Shown here: piece after piece, positions 1-8,548 of the stretch
How the letters are laid out: every line of letters begins with the position of its first letter
Position numbering within the stretch: position 1 is the first letter of the stretch
DNA from: Acidobacteriota bacterium
Lineage (GTDB): Bacteria; Acidobacteriota; Holophagae; Holophagales; Holophagaceae
Assembly (NCBI GenBank): GCA_016213735.1
Contig: JACQZU010000022.1
Span: 185,171 to 249,170 of the forward strand
Reading direction: 5' to 3'
DNA length: 64,000 nucleotides
Translations under genes and position numbers: made by a program
Notes under the pieces: model-generated
What the model saw: the letters and a program-made list of their open reading frames with translations, nothing else
What the model was told of the DNA's origin: nothing
Database searches by the model: none

Positions 1-2
1 GC

Positions 3-2090
3 ATGGCCCAGACCCCCCCGAAATACCCCCCCACCCGTCAGTCCGATGTGGGGGACGATTATTTCGGCACCCGGGTCCCGGACCCCTACCGGTGGCTGGA
101 GGACGACAACGCCCCGGAGACCGTGGCGTGGGTGGAGGCCCAGAACAAGGTGACCTTCGCCTTCCTGGAAACCATCCCGGAGCGGAAGGCCATCCGTGAT
201 CGGCTCACGAAGCTCTGGAACTACGAGAAGTTCAGCAACCCCTGGAGGCGGGGGAGGCGCTATTTCTACACCCACAACAGCGGCCTCCAGAACCAGGCCC
301 TCCTCTTCGTCACGGAGGATCTGAAGCGGCCGGGGCGTCTGCTCCTCGACCCCAACGCCCTCAGCAAGGACGGCACGGTGGCCCTGTCCGGCCTGGCGGT
401 CACCGAGGATGGGCGGCACCTTGCTTATTCTCTCTCCGAGGCCGGCAGCGACTGGCAGACCTGGAAGGTCCGGGACGTGGACACCGGGAAGGACCTCCCG
501 GACGAGATCCGCTGGTCCAAGTTCAGCGGGGCTTCCTGGCTGAAGGACGGCAGCGGGTTCTTCTACAGCCGCTACGACGCTCCCGCCGCCAAGGACGCCC
601 TCACGGCGGTGAACCGGTTCCAGAAGCTCTATTTCCACAAGCTTGGAACCTCCCAGGCCCAGGACACCCTCATCTACGAACGGAAGGACCAGCCGGACTG
701 GGGCTTTTCAGGGGAGGTGAGCGAAGACGGGCGCTGGCTCGTCATCACCCAATGGGAGGGCACGGAGCCGAAAAACCGGATCTTCCTCAAAGACCTCTCC
801 CGGCCGGGAACGGCCGTGGAGCCCTTCCTGGAGGCCTTCGACGCGGCCTACGGGATCGTGGACAACGAGGGGGAGACCTTTTTCGTCCGGACAGACCACG
901 AGGCCCCCCGCTACCGCCTCGTGGCGGTCCAGCGGAACCGTCCCAAGCCCCGCGAATGGAAGGTCCTCATCCCCCAGGACCCCGGAGGGGATGTCCTCGA
1001 AGGGGTCAGCCTGGTGGGCGGGCGCTTCGTGGCCCAATGGATGAAGGACGCCCGGAGCGTGGTGACCTTCCATCGCCTGGACGGGCAGAAAAGCGGAGAC
1101 CTCGCGCTTCCGGGGATCGGCAGTGCCACGGGCTTTGGCGGCCGGCGGGAGGATTCGGAGACGTTCTACACCTTCCAGTCCTTCGTCCACCCTCCCACGG
1201 TCTTCCGCTACGACTTCAAGGGGGGGCGGAGCGAAGTCCTCCGGGCCCCGAAGGTGGATTCCGATCCGGCGGCCTACGACTCCCGACAGGTCTTCTACAC
1301 CAGCAAGGACGGCACCCGGATCCCCATGTTCATCGTGCACCGCAAGGGCATCGTCCTGGACGGGAGCCACCCCACGCTGCTCTATGGCTATGGGGGCTTC
1401 AACATCTCCGAGACCCCGGCCTTCTCGCCGCGGATCCTGGCCTGGCTGGAGATGGGGGGCGTCTTCGCGTTGCCCAACCTCCGGGGGGGCGGGGAGTACG
1501 GGAAGTCCTGGCATGACGCGGGGCGCCTCGACAAGAAGCAGAATGTCTTCGACGACTTCATCGCCGCCGCCCAGTGGCTGATCGAGAACAAGGTCACCTG
1601 TCCATCCAAACTCGCCATCAACGGCGGCAGCAACGGGGGCCTGCTCGTGGGCGCCTGCATGACCCAGCGCCCGGACCTCTTCGGCGCGGCCGTTCCCGAA
1701 GTGGGCGTGATGGACATGTTGAGGTACCACCGCTTCACCATCGGCTGGGCCTGGAAGAGCGACTACCTGGTCTCGGACACCCGGGAGGGATTCCTGGGCT
1801 TGATGAAGTACAGCCCCCTCCACAATCTGAGGGCCGGGGTGGCCTACCCCGCCACCCTGGTCACCACGGGGGATCATGACGATCGGGTGGTGCCCGCCCA
1901 CAGCCACAAATTCATCGCCACCCTCCAGGCCCTCCAGGCGGGCCCGGCGCCGGTGCTCACCCGCATCGAGACCAAGGCCGGTCACGGGGCGGGAAAGCCC
2001 ACCGACAAGCAGATCGCCGAACGCGCGGATGTCCTGGCTTTCCTCGTGAAGGTCCTGGGCGTGAAGCTTCCACCCTCCTTCCATTCCTGA
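3..2090 (+). CDS. Prolyl oligopeptidase family protein (S9A), copy 1; 5' end probably cut by the window edge
   Basis: Serine peptidase that cleaves short peptides after proline. The N-terminal half is the seven-bladed propeller (starts at the DYFGTRVPDPYRWLEDD motif, residues 20-36), and the alpha/beta-hydrolase domain occupies about residues 430-695. The catalytic triad is visible: Ser543 in GGSNGG, Asp627 in DDRVVP and His661 in GHGAG. The first ATG is at base 3, but the N-terminal residues MAQTPPKYP look like the tail of a signal peptide (AxA-type cleavage before Gln). The tandem copy just downstream has a full signal peptide at the same place, so the true start probably lies left of the window. 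It is separated from copy 2 by 11 bases and is clearly its paralogue along the full length. S9A family assignment is secure; substrate is not known. Confidence 0.93.
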   Translation: MAQTPPKYPPTRQSDVGDDYFGTRVPDPYRWLEDDNAPETVAWVEAQNKVTFAFLETIPERKAIRDRLTKLWNYEKFSNPWRRGRRYFYTHNSGLQNQALLFVTEDLKRPGRLLLDPNALSKDGTVALSGLAVTEDGRHLAYSLSEAGSDWQTWKVRDVDTGKDLPDEIRWSKFSGASWLKDGSGFFYSRYDAPAAKDALTAVNRFQKLYFHKLGTSQAQDTLIYERKDQPDWGFSGEVSEDGRWLVITQWEGTEPKNRIFLKDLSRPGTAVEPFLEAFDAAYGIVDNEGETFFVRTDHEAPRYRLVAVQRNRPKPREWKVLIPQDPGGDVLEGVSLVGGRFVAQWMKDARSVVTFHRLDGQKSGDLALPGIGSATGFGGRREDSETFYTFQSFVHPPTVFRYDFKGGRSEVLRAPKVDSDPAAYDSRQVFYTSKDGTRIPMFIVHRKGIVLDGSHPTLLYGYGGFNISETPAFSPRILAWLEMGGVFALPNLRGGGEYGKSWHDAGRLDKKQNVFDDFIAAAQWLIENKVTCPSKLAINGGSNGGLLVGACMTQRPDLFGAAVPEVGVMDMLRYHRFTIGWAWKSDYLVSDTREGFLGLMKYSPLHNLRAGVAYPATLVTTGDHDDRVVPAHSHKFIATLQALQAGPAPVLTRIETKAGHGAGKPTDKQIAERADVLAFLVKVLGVKLPPSFHS

Positions 2091-2101
2091 AAGGGAACCC
2101 C

Positions 2102-4231
2102 ATGCGCCCCATCGCCCCTCTGCTCGTCCTTGCCATCGCCGCAGGCTCGGCAGCCCAGGCCCAGGTCAAGGTCCCCGTCACCCGCAAGCTGGACGTGGTG
2201 GACCACTATTTCGGCACCAACGTGCCGGATCCCTACCGGTGGCTGGAGGACGACCACAGCCTGGACACCAAGGCATGGGTGAAGGCCCAGAACGAGGTGA
2301 CCGACGCCTACCTCTCAGCCATCCCGGAGCGGGAGCGCATCCGGACCCGCATGACGAAGCTCTGGGACTACGAGAAATACAGCGCGCCCAGCAAACGCGG
2401 GAAGTACTACTTCTACAGCTACAACACCGGCCTGCAGAACCAGAGCGTGGTGTTCGTGACCGAGAAACTGGAGGAGAAGGGAAGGGCGCTTCTCGATCCC
2501 AATTCCCTGAACGCCAAGGGGACGACCGCCGTCAACGGAATATCCTTCAGCGACGACGGCGCCTACATGGCCTACGGCCTGAGCGAGGCGGGCAGCGACT
2601 GGGTGGTGTGGAGGGTCCGTGAAGTCGCCACCGGCAAGGACCTGCCGGACCTCCTCAAATGGGTCAAATTCAGCGGCGCCTCCTGGATGAAGGACGGAAG
2701 CGGATTCTTCTATTGCCGTTACGACGCCCCCAAGGAAGGCGAGGCCATGAGGGGGGTGAACAAGTTCCAGAAGCTGTTCTTCCACCGGATCGGGGATCCC
2801 CAGGATCGGGACACCCTCGTCTACGAACGGAAGGACCAGCCCGACTGGGGGTTCGGCGCCGGGGTCACGGACGACGGGAAGTGGCTGGTGATCTCCCAGA
2901 GCCAGGGAACGGAGCGGAAGAACCGGGTCTTCCTGAAGGACCTCGGCCAGCCCGGTTCCCCGGTGACGCCCTTCTTCGACAAGTTCGACGCCTCCTACGG
3001 CGTGCTTGGAAACGACGGGGACCTTTTCTACGTGATCACGGACTTCGGGGCCCCCCGGAACCGGATCGTGGCAGTGGACCGCCGGGACCCTCGACCCGAG
3101 GCCTGGAAGGAGATCATTCCCCAGGGACCCGGGCGGGATGTGCTCGCGGGCGCCAACCTTTTCGGAGGCACCGTTGCGGCCACGTGGAAGGTGGATGCCC
3201 TCAACACCCTCCGAATCTACGACCTGAAAGGGAAATTCCTGAAAGAGATCAAGGGGGACGGGGTGGGAAGCCTCTCGGGCCTGGGCGGACGGCGCGGAGA
3301 CACCGAGGCCTTCTACAGCTTCACCTCCTACAACCAGCCTCCCACCCTCTACCGCTATGACCTGAAGAAGGGCAAGAGCAGCGTCTTCCGGCAGCCCAAG
3401 GTGGACATCAAGCCGGCGGATTTCGAGGTGAAGGAAGTCTTCTATCCCAGCAAGGACGGCACCATGGTGCCGATGTTCCTGGCCTACCGGAAGGGCCTCC
3501 GGCTGGACGGCACCCATCCCACCCTTCTCTATGGCTACGGAGGATTCAACAGCCCCCTCTCCCCCGGCTACAGTCCGGTGAACCAGGTGTGGATGGAGAT
3601 GGGCGGAGTCTACGCCGCCGCCTGCCTGCGCGGGGGCAGCGAATACGGAAAAGAATGGTGGGAGGCGGGCAAGCGGGAGAAGAAGCAGAACGTCTTCGAC
3701 GATTTCATCGCCGCCGCCGAGTGGCTCATCGCCAACAAGTACACCTCGACCCCCAAGCTGGCGATTCAGGGCGGGAGCAACGGGGGCCTGCTGGTGGGTG
3801 CCTGCATGACCCAGCGGCCGGAGCTCTTCGGGGCCTGCCTCCCCGCGGTGGGGGTCATGGACATGCTCCGGTACCACAAATTCACCATCGGCTGGGCCTG
3901 GAAGAGCGACTACATGAGCAGCGAGACCAAGGAGGGTTTCGAAAACCTCATCAAGTACTCTCCCTTGCACACCATCAAGCCGGGCGTGAAGTACCCGCCG
4001 ACCCTGGTGACCACGGGGGACCACGACGACCGGGTGGTGCCCGCGCACAGCCACAAGTTCACGGCCACGCTCCAGGCCGCCCAGGCGGGTCCGGCCCCCA
4101 TCCTCACCCGCATCGAGACCGACGCGGGACACGGCGCGGGCAAGCCCACCGCGAAGACCATCGCGGAACGGGTCGACCTCTGGGCCTTCCTGGTGAAGAA
4201 CCTCGGCATGAAGCTCCCCGAGGGCTTCTGA
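2102..4231 (+). CDS. Prolyl oligopeptidase (S9A), copy 2, secreted
   Basis: Proline-specific serine oligopeptidase of 709 residues. An N-terminal signal peptide (residues 1 to about 21, ending AAQAQ) predicts export to the periplasm. The propeller covers about residues 30-440 and the hydrolase domain follows. The triad is Ser559 (GGSNGG), Asp643 (DDRVVP) and His677 (GHGAG). It has the same architecture and many identical blocks as the gene 11 bases upstream, so the pair is a tandem duplication transcribed together. Start ATG is preceded by AAAGGGAA. Presumably used to process scavenged peptides; the split of roles between the copies is unknown. Confidence 0.95.
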   Translation: MRPIAPLLVLAIAAGSAAQAQVKVPVTRKLDVVDHYFGTNVPDPYRWLEDDHSLDTKAWVKAQNEVTDAYLSAIPERERIRTRMTKLWDYEKYSAPSKRGKYYFYSYNTGLQNQSVVFVTEKLEEKGRALLDPNSLNAKGTTAVNGISFSDDGAYMAYGLSEAGSDWVVWRVREVATGKDLPDLLKWVKFSGASWMKDGSGFFYCRYDAPKEGEAMRGVNKFQKLFFHRIGDPQDRDTLVYERKDQPDWGFGAGVTDDGKWLVISQSQGTERKNRVFLKDLGQPGSPVTPFFDKFDASYGVLGNDGDLFYVITDFGAPRNRIVAVDRRDPRPEAWKEIIPQGPGRDVLAGANLFGGTVAATWKVDALNTLRIYDLKGKFLKEIKGDGVGSLSGLGGRRGDTEAFYSFTSYNQPPTLYRYDLKKGKSSVFRQPKVDIKPADFEVKEVFYPSKDGTMVPMFLAYRKGLRLDGTHPTLLYGYGGFNSPLSPGYSPVNQVWMEMGGVYAAACLRGGSEYGKEWWEAGKREKKQNVFDDFIAAAEWLIANKYTSTPKLAIQGGSNGGLLVGACMTQRPELFGACLPAVGVMDMLRYHKFTIGWAWKSDYMSSETKEGFENLIKYSPLHTIKPGVKYPPTLVTTGDHDDRVVPAHSHKFTATLQAAQAGPAPILTRIETDAGHGAGKPTAKTIAERVDLWAFLVKNLGMKLPEGF

Positions 4232-4284
4232 TCCAGGCCCTGCATTGATCGGAGCCACTGTTCCAGGCACAATCAGGGCTTCGC

Positions 4285-4360
4285 GCCACCATAGCTCAGC
4301 CGGTAGAGCATCGCATTCGTAACGCGAGGGTCGGGGGTTCAAGTCCCTCTGGTGGCTCCA
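4285..4360 (+). tRNA. tRNA-Thr (anticodon CGT)
   Basis: A complete cloverleaf can be drawn: acceptor arm GCCACCA pairs with TGGTGGC, the D arm is GCTCAGCCGGTAGAGC, the anticodon loop is TTCGTAA with CGT at 4318-4320, and the T arm contains GGTTCAAGTCC. The CCA tail is encoded. The anticodon stem has one A-C mismatch next to the loop. The sequence closely resembles bacterial tRNA-Thr(CGT), which reads ACG codons. Confidence 0.96.
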
Positions 4361-4542
4361 AACATTTTCCGTGGCGGGAGGGTGCTGAAACCCCCAGTCC
4401 AGGCACAGATGGCCCGGGCGGTGGCGGGCCGTCCCCGGCCGGGGAGGTCCTGGGGGTCCAGCCCTGGCCCCGCCTGCACCCAATTAAAGACCCCGGCCCC
4501 CCCGTACCGATAGGAGAGTTTGGAATCTTCTTTTGAGCGGCC

Positions 4543-6117
4543 ATGGCCGAAGCTCCCACCGAGAACGCAAAGCGCCCCGCCGTCTCCCGGCCAGCCTGGT
4601 GGTCCTCCCCGGGCTTCGTGGCCTGGGCGCTCTGGGGCAGCATCGGGGCCGTGGTCATGGGACTCGCGGCCTATTCCGGGGCCAAGGCGTTCGTGGCCCG
4701 ACGGGCTGACGACAACATCCGCCACGTTCTGCTCACCCACCGGGGGCTGCACCACTACATTCAGCGGGTCATGCACCCGGCTTACTTCGCCGCCCGGGAG
4801 AAGGGAATGGTCTCCCCCGACTGGTACTCCCCCATGGTGCTGTCCTCCTCCTACATCGTCCGGAACATGCACGGCTTCTACAACCAGGAGCGGGTTAAGG
4901 ACGGCCATGTCGAGATTTATTACAAAATGGCCACGGACAATCCCAGGAACCCGGTCAACAAGGCGACCCCCCTGGAAAGCGGCCTCCTCCGGAAGTTCAA
5001 CGAGCAGCGGGGGCTCCGGGAGTACCGGGAGACCGTGGAGATCGAGGGGAAGCCCTTCCTGCTCCACGCCATGCCCTTCCTGGAGACGAACGGGGCCTGC
5101 CTGCGCTGCCACGGGCGGCGCGAGGACGCACCGCCGGGGCTTCAGGCCCTCTACCCCGGGGAGGGTGGGTTCAACGAACGGGCCGGGGTGATCCGGGCCG
5201 TGGAGATCATCCGGGCGCCCCTTTCCCCCGAACGCTTCACCGTGGCCATTCTCACCGCCAGCGCCATGGGGGGACTCCTGGGCCTGGCCGGCCTCCTGGC
5301 CTTCAATGTCCGCCTCCGCCGGTTGGTGGAAGCCCGGACCTCCTCCCTTCGGGAAGAAGTGCTCCACCGGGCCCAGGTCGAGCGGGAAGTCCTCCAGCTC
5401 AACGCGACCCTGGAAGGCAGGGTCAGGGAACGCACCGCCCAGCTGCAGGCCGCCATCCAGGAACTGGACGCCTTCGCCTATTCGGTCTCCCACGATCTCA
5501 GGGCCCCCTTGCGGGCCATGGACGGGTTCAGCAGTGCCCTGGAAGAGGATTGGGCCCCAGCCCTTGGAGAGGAGGGGAAGGAATTCCTCAGACGCATCCG
5601 CAAGAGCTGCAGCCGGATGGGGGATCTCATCGAGGACCTGCTCCGCCTTTCCCGCTTCACCCGGCAGGAGATGGACCCGAAGGACCTGGACCTCAGCGCG
5701 CTTGCCCGCGAGGTGGCCGAGGAATTGAGATCCGGCTCGCCGGAACGGCGAGTGGTTTTCGAGATCGAGGAAGGGCTCGCCGCCCGTGGAGATGAATCCC
5801 TGGTGAGGGCCCTGCTGGGCAACCTCCTCGGCAACGCCTTCAAGTTCACCGCCAAAGTCCCGGAGGCTCGCATCGAGGTGGGGAAGACCTCCTGGCAGGG
5901 AAGGGCGACCTTCTTCGTGAGGGACAACGGGGTGGGTTTCGACATGGCCTACAAGGACAAACTGTTCGGGGCCTTCCAGAGGCTGCACAGCGCCGAGGAC
6001 TTCCCCGGCACGGGGATCGGCCTTGCCACCGTGCTCCGGATCGTCCAGCGCCACGGAGGGACCGTGGACGCGGCGTCGGTCCCGGGGCGGGGCGCCACTT
6101 TCTATTTCACCCTTTGA
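4543..6117 (+). CDS. Membrane sensor histidine kinase with CxxCH (heme c type) Tll0287-like domain
   Basis: Sensor kinase of 524 residues. Membrane segments lie at about 24-46 and 230-256 and enclose an extracytoplasmic DUF3365/Tll0287-like domain (about 55-225). That domain carries C186-L-R-C-H190, a covalent heme c motif. A coiled coil (about 260-305) leads to a phosphoacceptor region with the SVSHDLRAPLRAM motif (His about 316) and an HATPase domain (NAFKFT about 428; DNGVGF; GTGIGLATV). The kinase core is of the type that often pairs with Rcp1-like regulators, and exactly such a regulator starts 10 bases downstream. Redox or gas sensing via the heme is inference. The start ATG follows a weak GAGCGGCC context; the AGGAG further upstream (4512) is too far away to serve it. 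Confidence 0.9.
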   Translation: MAEAPTENAKRPAVSRPAWWSSPGFVAWALWGSIGAVVMGLAAYSGAKAFVARRADDNIRHVLLTHRGLHHYIQRVMHPAYFAAREKGMVSPDWYSPMVLSSSYIVRNMHGFYNQERVKDGHVEIYYKMATDNPRNPVNKATPLESGLLRKFNEQRGLREYRETVEIEGKPFLLHAMPFLETNGACLRCHGRREDAPPGLQALYPGEGGFNERAGVIRAVEIIRAPLSPERFTVAILTASAMGGLLGLAGLLAFNVRLRRLVEARTSSLREEVLHRAQVEREVLQLNATLEGRVRERTAQLQAAIQELDAFAYSVSHDLRAPLRAMDGFSSALEEDWAPALGEEGKEFLRRIRKSCSRMGDLIEDLLRLSRFTRQEMDPKDLDLSALAREVAEELRSGSPERRVVFEIEEGLAARGDESLVRALLGNLLGNAFKFTAKVPEARIEVGKTSWQGRATFFVRDNGVGFDMAYKDKLFGAFQRLHSAEDFPGTGIGLATVLRIVQRHGGTVDAASVPGRGATFYFTL

Positions 6118-6127
6118 GGAGGGGCGC

Positions 6128-6574
6128 ATGGAGAAGTACATCCTGTTGGTGGAGGACAATCCGGACGACGAGATCTTGGCGATACGCGCCCTCCGGAAGA
6201 ACCACATCGTCAACCGGGTGGAGGTGGCCAGGGACGGGGCCGAGGCCCTGGATTTCCTCTTCCGCAGGGGAACCCATGCGGGCCGCCCGGGGAACCTTCC
6301 CGAGGTCGTTCTCCTGGACCTGAAACTGCCCAAGCTCCACGGCCTGGAGGTCCTCCAGCGGATCCGCGCCGAGGAGGCCACCCGCCTCCTGCCTGTCGTG
6401 GTCCTCACCACGTCCAGCGAAGACCGGGACCTGGTGGAGAGCTACCGCCTGGGGGCCAACAGCTACATCCGGAAACCCGTGGATTTCGATCAGTTCATGG
6501 AGGCGGTCCGGCAACTCGGGATGTACTGGCTCATTCTCAATCACTCCGCCAACGGCGTGGGAGCGCATGCATGA
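6128..6574 (+). CDS. Rcp1-like single-domain response regulator
   Basis: Stand-alone receiver of 148 residues. The acidic pocket is seen in LLVEDNPDDE, the phosphoacceptor Asp in VVLLDLKLP, the conserved Thr/Ser in VVLTTS, and the Lys in YIRKPVDF. The extended loop before the phospho-Asp and the VEDNPDD start are typical of the Rcp1 group, which receives phosphate from phytochrome-like kinases. The start at 6128 has GAGGAGGGG right upstream; that Shine-Dalgarno overlaps the stop codon of the kinase gene, and the 3' end overlaps the next gene by ATGA. It is almost certainly co-transcribed with, and phosphorylated by, one or both neighbouring kinases. Confidence 0.92.
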   Translation: MEKYILLVEDNPDDEILAIRALRKNHIVNRVEVARDGAEALDFLFRRGTHAGRPGNLPEVVLLDLKLPKLHGLEVLQRIRAEEATRLLPVVVLTTSSEDRDLVESYRLGANSYIRKPVDFDQFMEAVRQLGMYWLILNHSANGVGAHA

Positions 6575-8484
6575 ACGCTCCCCTCAAGATCCTCCTGGTG
6601 GAGGATTCCGAGGATGACGCGGCCCTTGCGGGCCGGGAGTTCCGGAAGCTTGATCCCCGGGTGGCGATCCGGAGGGTCCAGAGCCGGGAGCCCTTCGGGG
6701 CCGCCCTGGAGGAGGGGGGATGGGACCTGGTGGTCTCCGACTACGCCATGCCGGGCTTCAGCGGAGGCGAAGCCCTGAGGATGCTCCGTGCCAGGGATTC
6801 ACAGACCCCTTTCATCCTGCTCTCCGGGGAGATCGGGGAAGAACGGGCCGCCGAGTTGATGCGCCAGGGAGCCAACGACTTCATCCGCAAGGACCGCCGG
6901 GACCGCCTGGGGCCCGCCATGGAGCGGGAACTCCGGGACGCGGAGCTGCGCCGGGCCCACCAGCAGACCCTGGAGCACCTCCAGCACCTCGGGCAGGCCA
7001 TCGAGCAGTCGGGCGACGCCATCGTCATGACGGATGAGCAGGGAAGGATCACCTACGCCAACGACGCCTTCTTCCAGGCCACGGGCTTCGGCGCGAGGGA
7101 GACCCTAGGCTCCCATCCCATCGACATCCTGGGGGACCCCCTGGACGTGGACGTCCATGACGCCCTTCGGGAGGCCATCGAGGCGACGGGGGGCTGGCAG
7201 GGGCGTTTCCGTGCGCGCCGCAAGGACGGGGAGGTCACCCTGCTGGAGAGCAGGATTTCCGCCATCCGGGGCGAGCAGGGGCAGGTGGTCGGCTACGTGG
7301 GCACCCACCGCGACGTGACCCGCCAGGTGGAACTGGAAACCCACCTGGAGCAGGCCCAGCGCCTGGAAGCCATCGGCACCCTGGCCGGGGGGATCGCCCA
7401 CGACTTCAACAACATCCTGGCCGCCATCCGGGGCTTCACCGAGGTGGCTCTGCCCAGGGCCCAGGACGATCCCAAGCTCACCGCCTCCCTGAACGGCATC
7501 CTGGGGGCCACGGACCGGGCCAGGGACCTGGTCCAGCAGATCCTCGCCTTCAGCCGCTCCAAACCGCAAGAGCGGCGTCCGGTGCAGGTGGACCAGGTGC
7601 TGGAGGAGGCCATCCGGTTCATTCGGGCCACGGTGCCCTCCTCCATTTCCATCAAGAAGAACATCGGGAGCCGAGCCTTCGTCCTGGCGGACCCCACCGA
7701 ACTGCACAGGATCGTGGTGAACCTCTGCACCAACGGGGTTCTGGCGATGCGGGGCGGCATCGGAACCCTGACCCTCGAATTGTCCGAGCGCATCGTGGCG
7801 GAGGCCGAGGCCCTCCGGCATCCGGGAATGGTCCCTGGACCCTTCGTTCGCCTGCGGGTGAAGGACGACGGGTGCGGCATGCCCCCTGAGGTGGTTGCCC
7901 GCATCTTCGAGCCCTTTTTCACCACCCGCCCCGAGGCGGGGGGGACGGGCATGGGGCTCGCGGTGGTTCACGGTCTGCTCCTCTCCATGCATGGCGGCAT
8001 CGAGGTGACCTCCCAGGTGGGGCTGGGCTCCACCTTCGACGTCCTCTTGCCGGTCCATGGGCAGCCAGGGGCCGGGCCGACCCCCGCCCTGGGGGACCTC
8101 CAGAGGGGCAGCGGGAGGATTCTCTTCGTGGATGACGAGCCCATCCTCTGCTCCCTCGCCGAGCAGATGCTCGGCGGACTGGGCTACACCGTGTGCGCTT
8201 TCACGGATCCCCTTCGGGCCCTGGAGCGTTTCCGAAACCGCCCCGATGCCTTCGACCTGGTGGTCACCGACATGACCATGCCGGGGATGTCCGGGGACGC
8301 CCTCACCACCGAGCTGCTGCGCCTGCGGCCGGAACTCCCCGTCCTGATCTGCTCGGGCTACAGCGACCACCTGGACGAAGAACGGGCCAAGGCCCTCGGC
8401 GTGGCCCGCTTCCTCGCGAAGCCCTTCCAGTGGGTCGACATGTCCACGGCCTTGCGGGATCTCCTTCATTCCCAAGGAGCGTGA
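6571..8484 (+). CDS. Hybrid kinase REC-PAS-HisKA-HATPase-REC
   Basis: Cytoplasmic hybrid sensor of 637 residues with no membrane segment. Order: receiver (residues 1-120; LLVEDSEDD, VVSDYAMPG, phospho-Asp about 54), coiled linker, PAS domain (about 135-250; GDAIVMTDEQGRITYAN), HisKA of the GGIAHDFNN type (His277), HATPase (about 370-495; NGVLAMRGG, DDGCGMP, GTGMGLAVVHG), and a C-terminal receiver (about 515-637; LFVDDEP, TDMTMPGMSG, AKPF). It overlaps the response regulator gene by four bases (ATGA), so it is the third member of this sensory operon. Having a receiver at both ends suggests a relay between an upstream kinase (possibly the heme kinase) and another output protein. Confidence 0.92.
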   Translation: MNAPLKILLVEDSEDDAALAGREFRKLDPRVAIRRVQSREPFGAALEEGGWDLVVSDYAMPGFSGGEALRMLRARDSQTPFILLSGEIGEERAAELMRQGANDFIRKDRRDRLGPAMERELRDAELRRAHQQTLEHLQHLGQAIEQSGDAIVMTDEQGRITYANDAFFQATGFGARETLGSHPIDILGDPLDVDVHDALREAIEATGGWQGRFRARRKDGEVTLLESRISAIRGEQGQVVGYVGTHRDVTRQVELETHLEQAQRLEAIGTLAGGIAHDFNNILAAIRGFTEVALPRAQDDPKLTASLNGILGATDRARDLVQQILAFSRSKPQERRPVQVDQVLEEAIRFIRATVPSSISIKKNIGSRAFVLADPTELHRIVVNLCTNGVLAMRGGIGTLTLELSERIVAEAEALRHPGMVPGPFVRLRVKDDGCGMPPEVVARIFEPFFTTRPEAGGTGMGLAVVHGLLLSMHGGIEVTSQVGLGSTFDVLLPVHGQPGAGPTPALGDLQRGSGRILFVDDEPILCSLAEQMLGGLGYTVCAFTDPLRALERFRNRPDAFDLVVTDMTMPGMSGDALTTELLRLRPELPVLICSGYSDHLDEERAKALGVARFLAKPFQWVDMSTALRDLLHSQGA

Positions 8485-8523
8485 CCTGGGCCACAAGAGG
8501 CGGTGAAACCCGGGCGGCCCTGG

Positions 8524-8529
8524 GATAAT
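8524..8529 (+). promoter_or_regulatory. Possible -10 element (GATAAT) of the PLP-enzyme gene
   Basis: GATAAT lies 19 bases upstream of the start codon at 8549 in an otherwise G/C-rich gap after the hybrid-kinase gene. No convincing -35 hexamer is visible at 17 bases, so this is a weak call. Confidence 0.3.
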
Positions 8530-8548
8530 CCGCTTTTCGGGAGCCCCG

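Noticed and set aside
4296-6411. 690- and 120-codon minus-strand frames across the tRNA and sensor kinase region
   Set aside because: They cross a tRNA gene and are antisense to a well-supported histidine kinase.
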